DNA of 32,626 nt, taken from assembly GCA_903839875.1 (NCBI GenBank), contig CAIMDZ010000118.1, positions 1-32,626 on the forward strand, written 5' to 3'. Each line of letters starts with the position of its first letter. Position 1 is the stretch's first letter. The position numbers and the translations under genes were made by a program. This document shows positions 15,892-24,252 of this stretch, one piece after another. This stretch comes from an uncultured Bacteroidota bacterium. GTDB taxonomy: Bacteria; Bacteroidota; Bacteroidia; Chitinophagales; Chitinophagaceae. Under the pieces are notes generated by a model. The model was not told the DNA's origin, ran no database searches, and saw only the letters and a program-made list of their open reading frames with translations.

Positions 15892-17805
15892 ATGTCATTT
15901 CCATTCCAAATAAAATCACTCCAAGAATACAACACAGCCTACGCCAAAAGTGTGGAAAACCCGGAACAGTTCTGGGCTGATATTGCTGACACTTTTATGT
16001 GGCGCAAAAAATGGGATAAAGTCCTGGAATGGGACTTTAAAAAGCCCGATATTAAGTGGTTCATCAACGGCAAACTGAACATCACCGAAAACTGTCTTGA
16101 CCGGCACCTGGCACGCTCCGGCGACGACCCCGCCATCATCTGGGAACCTAACAGCAAGGACGAGCCGCATAAGGTGCTCACTTACAACGACCTTCATTTC
16201 AGGGTAAATCAGTTTGCCAATGTGCTGCGCAATAATGGCGTAAAAAAAGGCGACCGGATATGCATCTATATGGGCATGGTACCAGAACTGCCAATTGCTA
16301 TGCTGGCATGCGCCCGCATAGGCGCCATCCACTCTGTAATATTCGGTGGATTCAGCGCACAAAGCATTGCCGACCGTTTGCAGGATGCAAATGCTGAATT
16401 CATCATCACCTGCGATGGCGCCTATCGTGGTGGTAAAGACATCGCACTGAAAAACATTATAGACGATGCATTAATTGCCTGCGCGTTTGTAAAAAGAGTT
16501 ATTGTCTTTAACCGTACCCATACCCCCGTGAGTATGATAAAGGGACGGGATGTTTGGTGGGACGAAGAAATTCAGATTGTGGAAGAGCAGGGTAATCCTG
16601 TTATGCCCGCCGAAGAAATGGATGCCGAAGATCCGTTGTTTATTCTCTATACCTCTGGTTCCACCGGCAAGCCAAAGGGGGTGGTGCATTCCTCCGCTGG
16701 TTATATGGTGTACAGTACTTACAGCTTTGTAAATGTATTTCAATACCAGCCCGGCGATGTACATTTCTGCACCGCTGATATAGGGTGGATCACAGGGCAT
16801 ACCTACATTATCTACAGTGTGCTATGTGCTGGCGGCACATCGCTGATGTATGAGGGCCTGCCCGCATGGCCCGATGCAGGAAGGCTTTGGGATATAGTTG
16901 ACAAGCATAAGGTAAATATCCTGTATACAGCGCCTACAGCCATTCGCAGCCTGATGGCTTACGGACTTGAGCCATTGAAAGGCAAAAGCCTGGATACACT
17001 CAGAGTATTGGGAACTGTAGGTGAACCTATCAATGAAGAAGCCTGGCACTGGTATGATGAGCATATAGGTAAAAAGCGGTGTCCCATAGTAGATACCTGG
17101 TGGCAAACGGAAACCGGTGGCATCATGATATCGAACCTTGCAGGGGTTACTCCTTCTAAACCATCCTATGCCACGCTTCCGCTCCCCGGTATTCAGCCGG
17201 TATTGGTAGATGAGCAGGGAAAGGTTATAGAGGGTAATGATGTCAGCGGCAACCTGTGTATCCGCTTTCCCTGGCCCTCTGTTATCCGTACCACCTATGG
17301 AGATCATGAGCGGTGCCGCCTCAACTACTTTGCCACCTACCATGATCTGTATTTTACCGGCGATGGCTGCTACCGCGATTCGCAGGGGCAATATCGTATC
17401 ACCGGCAGGGTAGACGATGTGTTGAATGTAAGCGGCCACCGTATAGGCACCGCCGAAGTGGAAAACGCAATAAACAGGCACACCGGCGTACTCGAAAGCG
17501 CGGTAGTAGGTTACCCCCACGACCTGAAGGGCCAGGGTATCTATGCGTATGTGATACTTGGCCACAGTCCGGAAGATGCAAACTATATGCGTGCTGACAT
17601 AAACCAGACAGTCACCCGCATCATCGGCGCCATTGCCCGCCCCGATAAAATTCAGTTTGTCAGCGGCCTGCCCAAAACCCGGAGCGGAAAAATAATGCGC
17701 CGCATTCTGCGGAAAATAGCGGAAAATGAAATGGGGTCTATCGGCGACACCACCACGTTACTTGATCCGGCGGTTGTTGAAGAAATTAAGGCCGGCAGGG
17801 TGTAA
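15892..17805 (+). CDS. acs: Acetyl-CoA synthetase (AMP-forming)
   Basis: 637 residues. Converts acetate, ATP and CoA to acetyl-CoA through acetyl-AMP in the cytoplasm. The start MSFPFQIKSLQEYN is typical of the family. Motifs in order: WFINGKLNITENCLDRHL, GDRICIYMGMVPELPIAMLA, VIFGGFSAQSIADR, the A3 loop YTSGSTGKPKGVVHSSAG, DIGWITGHTYI, DTWWQTETGG, TGDGCYRDSQGQYRITGR, DDVLNVSGHRIGTAEVENA and PKTRSGKIMRRILRKIA. Lys600 in SGK is the conserved adenylation lysine, which is acetylated in other species. Full length, no damage. It stands as a single gene with its own promoter. Confidence 0.97.
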   Translation: MSFPFQIKSLQEYNTAYAKSVENPEQFWADIADTFMWRKKWDKVLEWDFKKPDIKWFINGKLNITENCLDRHLARSGDDPAIIWEPNSKDEPHKVLTYNDLHFRVNQFANVLRNNGVKKGDRICIYMGMVPELPIAMLACARIGAIHSVIFGGFSAQSIADRLQDANAEFIITCDGAYRGGKDIALKNIIDDALIACAFVKRVIVFNRTHTPVSMIKGRDVWWDEEIQIVEEQGNPVMPAEEMDAEDPLFILYTSGSTGKPKGVVHSSAGYMVYSTYSFVNVFQYQPGDVHFCTADIGWITGHTYIIYSVLCAGGTSLMYEGLPAWPDAGRLWDIVDKHKVNILYTAPTAIRSLMAYGLEPLKGKSLDTLRVLGTVGEPINEEAWHWYDEHIGKKRCPIVDTWWQTETGGIMISNLAGVTPSKPSYATLPLPGIQPVLVDEQGKVIEGNDVSGNLCIRFPWPSVIRTTYGDHERCRLNYFATYHDLYFTGDGCYRDSQGQYRITGRVDDVLNVSGHRIGTAEVENAINRHTGVLESAVVGYPHDLKGQGIYAYVILGHSPEDANYMRADINQTVTRIIGAIARPDKIQFVSGLPKTRSGKIMRRILRKIAENEMGSIGDTTTLLDPAVVEEIKAGRV

Positions 17806-18165
17806 AAAATATTATAGTTTGAAACGACCAGTAGAAATCCCGTCAGAACACCTTTTCGTTGTCAGAGGGGTATTTCGTTAAGGGTCAGACAGAGTAATCT
17901 TATATATAACGATTAAATTATATCTAATGTTCTAACCTTATGCCTTAATGGGTAAAAACCTAACTTTTACGTTACCTCTTTGCGCCCTTAAAAAAACAAT
18001 GTGGAAAATTGCGCCTTTGCACCTCCTTTGCGAGAGATTTTTTACGAAACATTATAGTCCTTGCATGGTATAACGAAAAATTCTTTTAGATTTATTAAAA
18101 TGAATACATTATTTTTACGGAAACTAAATGCTCCTTCCCATTTGCCCGGGAATAAATTTTTTATT
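17806..18165. other. 360-bp intergenic region with no gene
   Basis: Between acs and the Ig-repeat cargo gene I see no coding potential. It holds one copy of a degenerate repeat (17979-18038) that recurs at 31031-31080, and otherwise AT-rich DNA. A TTG-started extension of the downstream gene to 18061 is possible but would place extra residues before a clear signal peptide. Confidence 0.6.
17979..18038 (+). repeat. TTTGCGCCCTT...GCGAGAGA repeat, copy 1
   Basis: TTTGCGCCCTTAAA, a short variable part with ATG(T)GG.AAATTGCGCC, then TTTGCGAGAGA. The same blocks in the same order and orientation occur at 31031-31080, where the spacing before GCGAGAGA is about 10 bp shorter. Non-coding in both places. 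Confidence 0.6.
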
Positions 18166-19839
18166 ATGGTACGTAAATTTACCCTCCTGGTATTGTTGTT
18201 TATTGGCATCAATGCTGCCGTTCAGGCTCAGGTGCTCGACGCCGTTTCTATCGAAATGCCATATGGCACAGACACTACTTGTCCTGGCGAACAGCTAACA
18301 TTCATTGCTACGCAAAGCAACGATACGTTTACCCATGTCCAATACCACTGGTACACAAATCTTACCTACACAGGTGTAATTATTGATACTTTTTATACCA
18401 CTGCGCTGGTGGATGGTGACAGCGTTTATTGCTGGTTAGTTTATCACAACAGCCTCGGTGTGCTTGACAGCTCCAGGTCTAACACTATTATTATTCATCG
18501 CAGTTCCAGTTTTGCCCCGGCAGTGGTGATTTCACTGATGGTGGGCAGCAACCCCGATTGCGCGGGGCACAAGCTTACGTTCAAGGCGTTCCCTGTTAAT
18601 GGTGGCCCCGGCCCGCAGTATCAATGGCTCGTCAATGGCCTTCCGGTGGCGGGCGAAGACAGTGTTACCTTTACTCGTTTTTTCAATCATCACGACACCG
18701 TTTCTGTGCAGATGCTATCTAATTCACCCTGTGCCGCTCCATTCCCCCTCACTGATACTTCCAATTATATAGTGGTATCTCATGACTCGCTTACGGCAGG
18801 GATTAATATCATGGTTACGCACAACCCTATTTGCCTTGGTGTCAACGACACGTTTACTGCTACAACCTCCAGTACAGGTTATGGCGCTTATTTATCCTGG
18901 TATGTAGACAGCGTGCTTATTCCCACTGCTTTAGGGCCTTTGTACCATACCACAGGACTACATAACGGAGATATCGTTTATTGCATATTACATGCACTAG
19001 ACGCATGTGTTGTCAACCATACAACCGTTTCAAATCCGATTACCATGACGGTAATCACGCCGTTAATTACCACAGTTTCAGACCTCATTTCGGCAGGTTC
19101 CAATCCGGGTTGTCTTGATTCTCCGGTTACCTTCACAGGCTACTATACTAACTTTGGTGTAGCCCCGAGTTACGACTGGTATGTAAACGGCGTTCTTGTT
19201 GCTCACGATACCACAAAGTTTACGAGCACCTTCCAGAATGGAGATGTTGTAACCTTTAAAGTAAGGGAGAATGATAACGGCTGTTATAATCATGATTCGG
19301 TTACTGCTCCACCCTTCCTTATGGTTCGAGATAGTACACCGGTTACACCATGGTTGTCACTCCATGGGGACCTGTTGGAAGCAAATAGCGGAGGTTTGTA
19401 TCTATGGTACTTTAATACTGTCAATTCCTACACAGGAACAAACCTTACACTTATTCCCGGGGCTAATACTGAAACCTGGAATCCACATACTCTGGGTTAT
19501 TATTTCATAGTTAAGGATTCTTCTGTTTCCTGCCATTCGGCGCCATCCAATATTTTATATATTTCGTTGGTTGGGGTGAAAAGTGTGAATACTACCGATG
19601 TAAATATTTATCCCAACCCTACCACAGGTATTCTGAATATTGACTGGGGCAGCCGCATAGTGAACCATATGAAACTGGACGTATTCAATATTGTAGGCCA
19701 GGGTATGCGCCACGAAGAAATAAATAACAGTTCTCATTTCGAAACTGATCTTTCTTATCTTCCCGAAGGCAATTACATAATTGTCCTCCGCGATGAGGAT
19801 GGCAGTAAAGCCACTTACAAAATTTACATTGCTAAGTAA
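18166..19839 (+). CDS. Secreted Ig-repeat protein with T9SS type A sorting domain
   Basis: 557 residues from the ATG at 18166, chosen because it opens a clean signal peptide (MVRKFTLLVLLF...AAVQA) with Gln as first mature residue. The body is about four repeats of 80-95 residues of Ig-like character: each has NPxC near its start, a central YxWYVNG or similar, a F.NGDxV motif and a second Cys, suggesting one disulfide per domain. The C-terminal ~80 residues are a T9SS type A sorting domain: NIYPNPTTGILNI, then VFNIVGQGM, then SYLPEGNYIIVLRDEDG and a basic end. It is expected to be exported by Sec, then by the T9SS, and processed by PorU. Substrate or ligand unknown. A strong terminator follows. 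Confidence 0.85.
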   Translation: MVRKFTLLVLLFIGINAAVQAQVLDAVSIEMPYGTDTTCPGEQLTFIATQSNDTFTHVQYHWYTNLTYTGVIIDTFYTTALVDGDSVYCWLVYHNSLGVLDSSRSNTIIIHRSSSFAPAVVISLMVGSNPDCAGHKLTFKAFPVNGGPGPQYQWLVNGLPVAGEDSVTFTRFFNHHDTVSVQMLSNSPCAAPFPLTDTSNYIVVSHDSLTAGINIMVTHNPICLGVNDTFTATTSSTGYGAYLSWYVDSVLIPTALGPLYHTTGLHNGDIVYCILHALDACVVNHTTVSNPITMTVITPLITTVSDLISAGSNPGCLDSPVTFTGYYTNFGVAPSYDWYVNGVLVAHDTTKFTSTFQNGDVVTFKVRENDNGCYNHDSVTAPPFLMVRDSTPVTPWLSLHGDLLEANSGGLYLWYFNTVNSYTGTNLTLIPGANTETWNPHTLGYYFIVKDSSVSCHSAPSNILYISLVGVKSVNTTDVNIYPNPTTGILNIDWGSRIVNHMKLDVFNIVGQGMRHEEINNSSHFETDLSYLPEGNYIIVLRDEDGSKATYKIYIAK

Positions 19840-19861
19840 ATTTTTGTTTTCATAATAATGC

Positions 19862-19898
19862 AGATGCTGCTCTTTTTTAAGGGCAGCATCTTTTATTT
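19862..19898 (+). terminator. Rho-independent terminator after the Ig-repeat gene
   Basis: An 11-bp stem (AGATGCTGCTC/GGGCAGCATCT, one T-G pair) with loop TTTTTTAA at 19862-19891 is followed by TTTATTTT. It lies 22 bp past the stop codon. Confidence 0.9.
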
Positions 19899-19984
19899 TA
19901 CACCCATAAAGAAAAACTTTTTACCCATCCAAATTACGTATTTTTGAGAAGCTGAACGGTATGCGAAGAACCAGTGTTTTTTCG

Positions 19985-20026
19985 GAAGCGGGACGCTTCG
20001 GTATTTAAGGACGAAGCGAGACGCTT
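19985..20026. repeat. Two GAAGCG-RGA-CGCTTM hairpin units
   Basis: GAAGCGGGACGCTTC (19985-19999) and GAAGCGAGACGCTTA (20013-20027) are near-identical short inverted repeats 13 bp apart, just upstream of the orphan secreted gene. They look like REP-type units; a role in the 5' region of the next gene is possible but not shown. Confidence 0.7.
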
Positions 20027-20108
20027 ACCAGTGGGCAATCGATGAAAAATCGCAAAAGACGAATCTTTCAACATTTACTCCAAATGCGCAACCTCAAATA
20101 ATTAGAAA

Positions 20109-20558
20109 ATGAAAAAAAATCTGCTATATTTCTTTTGCTTCACGACGTGGTCATTTGCGTGCAATGCACAAAATGAAAGCGTTAATTATAATGACGAATT
20201 TGTCAAGAAGTTAGAATTAGAAATTAATAGAAATATAGTATTCTCCGACAAAACATTCAATGATACTGTAATTTTTATATTTAAAAACAGGTCATTAAAA
20301 TCAGCAAATAAGGAAGTGAAAAAGAAAAATTTCAATAAAATGAAAAATGCATTTAAAAGTACGGATTATATAATTGGCAATAATAAATATAAAAAATTTG
20401 AACCGGCAATAAAGACGCGGGGATTAAAGTATTATAGAATATATAATCATACAGATGGCTACCTCATAGGCATAAATGAAAAAGGACGGATATCGGTCAT
20501 TCAGCAAGAAATATGGGATTCGCCACCAGGCGCGCCTAAAATTAAAGGTCATTATTAA
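20109..20558 (+). CDS. Orphan small secreted protein, unknown function
   Basis: 149 residues, a family I do not recognise. The N-terminus is a signal peptide (MKKNLLYFFCFTTWSFACNA) and the next residue is Gln, the Bacteroidota pattern. A Cys18 lipidation (SFAC) is the alternative. The mature part is Lys/Asn-rich with short beta-like stretches (DTVIFIFKNRSL, RGLKYYRIYNHTDGYLIGI) and ends SPPGAPKIKGHY. It is markedly more AT-rich than the flanking genes (many AAT, AAA, ATA codons), which suggests recent acquisition. No partner gene is adjacent. Downstream lies a long gene-poor stretch. Confidence 0.6.
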   Translation: MKKNLLYFFCFTTWSFACNAQNESVNYNDEFVKKLELEINRNIVFSDKTFNDTVIFIFKNRSLKSANKEVKKKNFNKMKNAFKSTDYIIGNNKYKKFEPAIKTRGLKYYRIYNHTDGYLIGINEKGRISVIQQEIWDSPPGAPKIKGHY

Positions 20559-21019
20559 GGCGGATAGTATGATAATGTAGGTAGTGTATTCAATATGTTG
20601 TTGAAAAATAAAACACTGTTCGGTAGCTGCTCCGATTATCCGACCGTTAAAACGACCCGTTCTTCTGGATGTTAACGTTTGCGCATCTTGTAGTACATAA
20701 TTACTCCATCTGCGATGGTATTCAATGGACAGTCGGCAAATGATAGGGAATTGTCCCCCACACAATCACTTCAGCCTTCCGGTATGCAGTTTTCCCCCAC
20801 TTCATTATATCTAACCAAATGATTATAAATATCTTACCACCAAAAAAACTTTCTATCATAGCCCAAAAACTGTACTATCATGTAAGTTATATTTGGTAAT
20901 TTAAAATTTATGTCTTACATTTGTTCACCCACGGCCAAAAAAGCCTGATGCATAAGGATGCTGTTGAGATTTATTCTCTTATCACATCACTTTATTTATT
21001 TATGGTATACATAAATGAA

Positions 21020-21068
21020 CTTCCGGTCGCACTTCCATTCCCGGAAGAAACCGGAAAGAAACCGGAAA
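21020..21068 (+). repeat. CCGGAA direct repeats and inverted partner
   Basis: CCGGAA occurs at 21041, 21051 and 21062, spaced 10 and 11 bp, about one helical turn. CTTCCGG at 21020-21026 is the inverted partner of CCGGAAG at 21041-21047 (7-bp stem, 14-nt loop). Helical phasing could suit protein binding; coding origin is also possible. Confidence 0.6.
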
Positions 21069-21306
21069 TTGTCTGAGATACAACTTATTGATAATCAATT
21101 AAAATTGCTGAACCTGCAAACTATTTTTATACCAGAAATTTTTATAAAATCACTACAGTTATGAATTATAAATAGTATAATTTGATATTTTCGTCGGTCT
21201 TGTACCGATAATTGTAGGGGCGGTACCCATGTGTCCGCCCTGCGCAACATGGGCTAAACAACACAAGCAGCATTACATGAATGGCGCAAAATGTGACCAA
21301 AAACAA

Positions 21307-21651
21307 TGCGACAATAATGCGACAATGATTTAACATAAACTATTGATAACCAAATGCAAGATGCGCAAAAAAATGAAAAAATGCGACAATGGTTCCCCGG
21401 CTGAATTGACGGGCCTGCCCGGCCTGTCTGCCGATAGGCAGGCTGAACAGACGGGAAAAAAAGACCATGCCTCTATCCGGAAAGTGCAGAAGTGAAATAA
21501 ATCTAAAATTTGAACCAACTGCCACTTACGACTTACGACAAAACACGACAATGATACGACATTTGACTATTTGTAATACAGTTGCCAGTAAAGCTTTTCA
21601 ACCCTATTTATAATATGAGTTATCCACAAAAAATAGGAGAAATGCGACAAT
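21307..21651 (+). repeat. Dispersed TGCGACAAT motif, four exact copies
   Basis: TGCGACAAT is at 21307-21315, 21318-21326, 21382-21390 and 21643-21651, with variants ACGACAATG near 21545 and TGTGACCAA near 21292. Three of the four share one reading frame, where the peptide reads (K/Q)CDN(N/G/E), but stop codons separate them. Confidence 0.7.
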
Positions 21652-22008
21652 GAAACGACCATGCTAAAATCGAAAATTTGCACACAGAGGAATGAAATCG
21701 CGCAGTTGAACAAGTTAATGATGCTGACGGGAGTTCCATACGGCAATTGGAAAGACAAATATTTTCGGATGAAAAATTGGTTTAACATATTATTAGGAGG
21801 CTTTCGCACCAAGCTAAATGGTTTGCATATCAGATTATATAAGTTATTGAAAATCAATTAATAGCCATAGTTTTTTATTCGTTGAGAAATGGTAGAAAGA
21901 GCAAAATTAGTTCTCAAAGTGCTCCCCTTTAGGGGCAGGGGGTAAATCTTTTTTTATTTTCTACCCAAGATTCCACCCGTGTTTTACGTCTATATATAAG
22001 AGTGGTTA

Positions 22009-22047
22009 GTTTCAATAACGGAAGGCGCCTTCCAATTTTACTGAAAC
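22009..22047. promoter_or_regulatory. Nested palindrome upstream of the ECF sigma gene
   Basis: A perfect 14-bp palindrome GGAAGGCGCCTTCC (22020-22033) is flanked by GTTTCA (22009-22014) and TGAAAC (22042-22047). Inverted symmetry at two levels, without a T-run, is more like a protein-binding site or element end than a terminator. It lies 184 bp before the sigma-factor start. Confidence 0.45.
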
Positions 22048-22230
22048 AAACCTTCAAAACCTGCCCCTGTAAATACTTTATGAACTATGATGTACCCTAA
22101 GGCCTTGCTCCTGGCAAGGAAAATTGGAATTAAATTTTTTGAGAAAATGAGAAATATGTAGTAAATTACTTTAATAATCAGGTCAGATACTATTAGGTTT
22201 TTGACTGTTGACCACTTAGACTTAGCATTT

Positions 22231-22812
22231 ATGCCCGCATATTCTGAAGAAGAAATAATCGCAGGGTGCCGGAAAAAGAACCGGTTAATACAGGAGCACC
22301 TGTATAAAACGTACTATAGTATGTTTTTGAAAGTGTGCGCCCGTTATGCTAAGAGTATGCAGGATGCGGAACAACTGCTTAATGATGGATTTCTTAAAGT
22401 ATTTAACCAGGTAGAATTTTTTAGAAATACAGGCTCTTTTGCCGGATGGATGCAACGTATTATGATCAACACCTGCCTCGATTATCTGAGAGGCACCTCG
22501 CTTAAAGAAGAAATGGCTATGCATATGAATGCCATTCCTATTGAAGATACCAGGTTGTCAATAGGCAATGATGCACTGGAAAGTATAGAGTTCAGGGAAC
22601 TAGTGAGCCTCATCCAGTCTTTGCCGGCAATGACACGTACCGTCTTTAACCTGTTTGTTTTCGACGGATACAACCATAAAGAAATATCATCGCAGTTAAG
22701 TATAAGTGAAGGTACTTCTCACTGGCATGTACACCAGGCGAGAAATATGCTTCAGAAAAAAATAATGAAAACTGAACAACAAAAAGTGACGTATGAAGCC
22801 AAAAGAATTTGA
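22231..22812 (+). CDS. ECF-family RNA polymerase sigma factor
   Basis: 193 residues from the ATG at 22231 (MPAYSEEEIIAGCRKKN); an upstream in-frame TTG at 22201 is less likely. Region 2 runs from about 18 to 88 (HLYKTYYSMFLKVCARY, DAEQLLNDGFLKVF, GSFAGWMQRIMINTCLDYLR). Region 4 is about 118-180 (LVSLIQSLPAMTRTVFNLF, DGYNHKEISSQLSISEGT, WHVHQARNML). It lacks regions 1 and 3, as ECF sigmas do. It is of the Bacteroidota type found beside membrane anti-sigma genes. The 3' end overlaps the next gene by 20 bp, so the two are translationally coupled and likely a sigma/anti-sigma pair. Confidence 0.9.
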   Translation: MPAYSEEEIIAGCRKKNRLIQEHLYKTYYSMFLKVCARYAKSMQDAEQLLNDGFLKVFNQVEFFRNTGSFAGWMQRIMINTCLDYLRGTSLKEEMAMHMNAIPIEDTRLSIGNDALESIEFRELVSLIQSLPAMTRTVFNLFVFDGYNHKEISSQLSISEGTSHWHVHQARNMLQKKIMKTEQQKVTYEAKRI

Positions 22813-24154
22813 CGAACTGATCAGGCAAAAATTTGATCAGAACGACTTTGCTTACAATCCCAAAAATTGGGATAGTCTCGCAGAGCAGTTGGACGGCCGT
22901 GCAAAAAAACGCAGCATTATTATGTGGTGGCTGATGCCGCTCGCAGGTGTAGCCGCATCTGTTGCCCTCGCCATGGTTGGTATCAGGCCTGTAATACATG
23001 AAAACGAGACTGGCAATAAGATCGTTAAAACTCAACCCGTTGAGCAACGCAAAATTGAACAGTCTCAGCCACCGGTTTACACAGCACCCATTGCTGATGC
23101 CGGCAAGGTATATACCGGCATACGCATATCCGGGACAACTAATGTTCATAATAAGCATGCAAAAGGACAGGTAAAAGAAGAAAACTTGGAAGAAGAAGTT
23201 CGTATCAGTTATCAGAATGCTTTCCCTGCATCACAACCTTTGCGTAAAAAAACCGAAATTGATCTCTTAAATAAGCCTGAGGTTGCAACCACTAAAAACA
23301 AGGAAAAAAAGAAGGAACTTGCCAGAAATGAACCCGTGAATACGTTTAAACAGGAACCGGCAAAAAAACCTTCCGGCTTTTCTTTGATATTAACAGGCGG
23401 GTATAGCCAGGGCACAGTTATCACTGGTTACATGGCGGGATTAACTGTTCGTAAAATGGTGAATAAGTCAGTATTCGTTGAAAGTGATGTGGCCTTTGCC
23501 AGCAGTAACAATACGCAGTCCGGAACAATGAACGTGCCCGTTACTATTGGAGGCGGTGCTATTACAGGCGTTAGTAACAGCAGTGGTATTTCGTTCTCAA
23601 ATGGCAGCAACACCGCTCCGGTAGCCCCCCCTTCACCAATTGGACCCGATCCTAACCACGCAAGCTATACTAACCCAAGTGCGAGAACTGCACCAGTAGG
23701 TGCAAAATCATCAGCGCCGGCAGCCAAGACCACCTCAGGTGGAACCGATGGCGGGCAAAGGACCACAGTGGATGGAAACAATACAGGTAACAACAACCAG
23801 ATATTTGTGAGGCAGTCTGTAACTCAGAATTACACACAGTCATATGCGCAGATCACACCATCAATAGGCGTGAAAATAACAAAGAAGATCGCGGTTGGTG
23901 CAGGCCCTGATTTTCAGCAGTCTATTGGTGGCGACCACCGCCCGGAATCGTTTGTATCAGACAGGGAAAACATTCAAAGGGCACCTTTGTTTGATGTAGG
24001 AATGGTGGCCAAATCGGAATTTAATGTGACAAAGAACATAAAAGCGGGCGTTTATTACCGCAAGGGAATCAATAATGTGCTTACCCCGAACGGTAGTTTC
24101 ACCGACCGCGACTACATGCAGTTTCAGTTGAAATGGGCAATATTTAATAAATAA
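22793..24154 (+). CDS. Membrane-anchored anti-sigma-like protein with barrel-like C-terminus
   Basis: 453 residues. The N-terminal ~40 (MKPKEFDELIRQKFDQNDFA, PKNWDSLAEQLDG) are cytoplasmic and resemble short anti-sigma-type segments of Bacteroidota. One membrane helix follows (about 42-63, MWWLMPLAGVAASVALAMVG), then a Lys/Glu/Gln-rich linker to about 190. From about 195 to 240 and 345 to 453 there are amphipathic beta-strand patterns (GFSLILTGGYSQG, PSIGVKITKKIAVGAGPDF, KAGVYYRKGINNVL, YMQFQLKWAIF) like PorT-type outer-membrane barrels. A Gly/Ser/Asn/Pro-rich low-complexity insert lies at about 240-343. It overlaps the ECF sigma gene by 20 bp, which suggests it controls that sigma. The two-membrane layout is unusual; whether the barrel part reaches the outer membrane is unknown. 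A terminator follows. Confidence 0.7.
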   Translation: MKPKEFDELIRQKFDQNDFAYNPKNWDSLAEQLDGRAKKRSIIMWWLMPLAGVAASVALAMVGIRPVIHENETGNKIVKTQPVEQRKIEQSQPPVYTAPIADAGKVYTGIRISGTTNVHNKHAKGQVKEENLEEEVRISYQNAFPASQPLRKKTEIDLLNKPEVATTKNKEKKKELARNEPVNTFKQEPAKKPSGFSLILTGGYSQGTVITGYMAGLTVRKMVNKSVFVESDVAFASSNNTQSGTMNVPVTIGGGAITGVSNSSGISFSNGSNTAPVAPPSPIGPDPNHASYTNPSARTAPVGAKSSAPAAKTTSGGTDGGQRTTVDGNNTGNNNQIFVRQSVTQNYTQSYAQITPSIGVKITKKIAVGAGPDFQQSIGGDHRPESFVSDRENIQRAPLFDVGMVAKSEFNVTKNIKAGVYYRKGINNVLTPNGSFTDRDYMQFQLKWAIFNK

Positions 24155-24178
24155 ATAGTAGAACCAGTAGTATTTCAA

Positions 24179-24216
24179 CGCAAAGTATTCTTAAAAAATA
24201 CTTTGCGCTTTTCTCA
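24179..24216 (+). terminator. Terminator after the sigma/anti-sigma pair
   Basis: A perfect 11-bp stem (CGCAAAGTATT/AATACTTTGCG, 24179-24207) with a 7-nt loop is followed by CTTTTCTC. It closes the sigma/anti-sigma unit 25 bp past the stop. Confidence 0.85.
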
Positions 24217-24252
24217 TTGTTATAGTTTTACAATTTATTTTACCTAGCTCTG

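Larger units (their letters stand above)
20559..22230. other. 1.67-kb gene-poor, repeat-rich region
   Basis: No convincing gene. It holds AT-rich DNA; three CCGGAA direct repeats with an inverted partner (21020-21068); hairpins GGGCGG/CCGCCC (21218-21240) and TGTCTGCC/GGCAGGC-type (21422-21443); four exact copies of TGCGACAAT (21307-21651); a CCCC-TTTA-GGGG unit (21924-21942); and a nested palindrome (22009-22047). A 66-codon frame at 21661-21861 (MLKSKICTQRNEIAQLNKLM...) and a 49-codon frame at 21015-21164 are open but unsupported. It looks like a site of past insertions and decay. Confidence 0.6.

Noticed and set aside
16822-17565. A 247-codon minus-strand open frame
   Set aside because: Antisense to acs; the sequence reads as a shadow of a conserved enzyme, with no start signal.
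21015-21164. A 49-codon frame over the CCGGAA repeats
   Set aside because: Too short, no family, and the repeats are explained at DNA level.
21661-21861. A 66-codon plus-strand frame (MLKSKICTQRNEIAQL...)
   Set aside because: It begins after several overlapping ATGs in the TGCGACAAT cluster and has no promoter or family match. Kept only as a note in the gene-poor region.
22646-23158. A 170-codon minus-strand open frame
   Set aside because: Antisense to the sigma/anti-sigma overlap, with no recognisable features.
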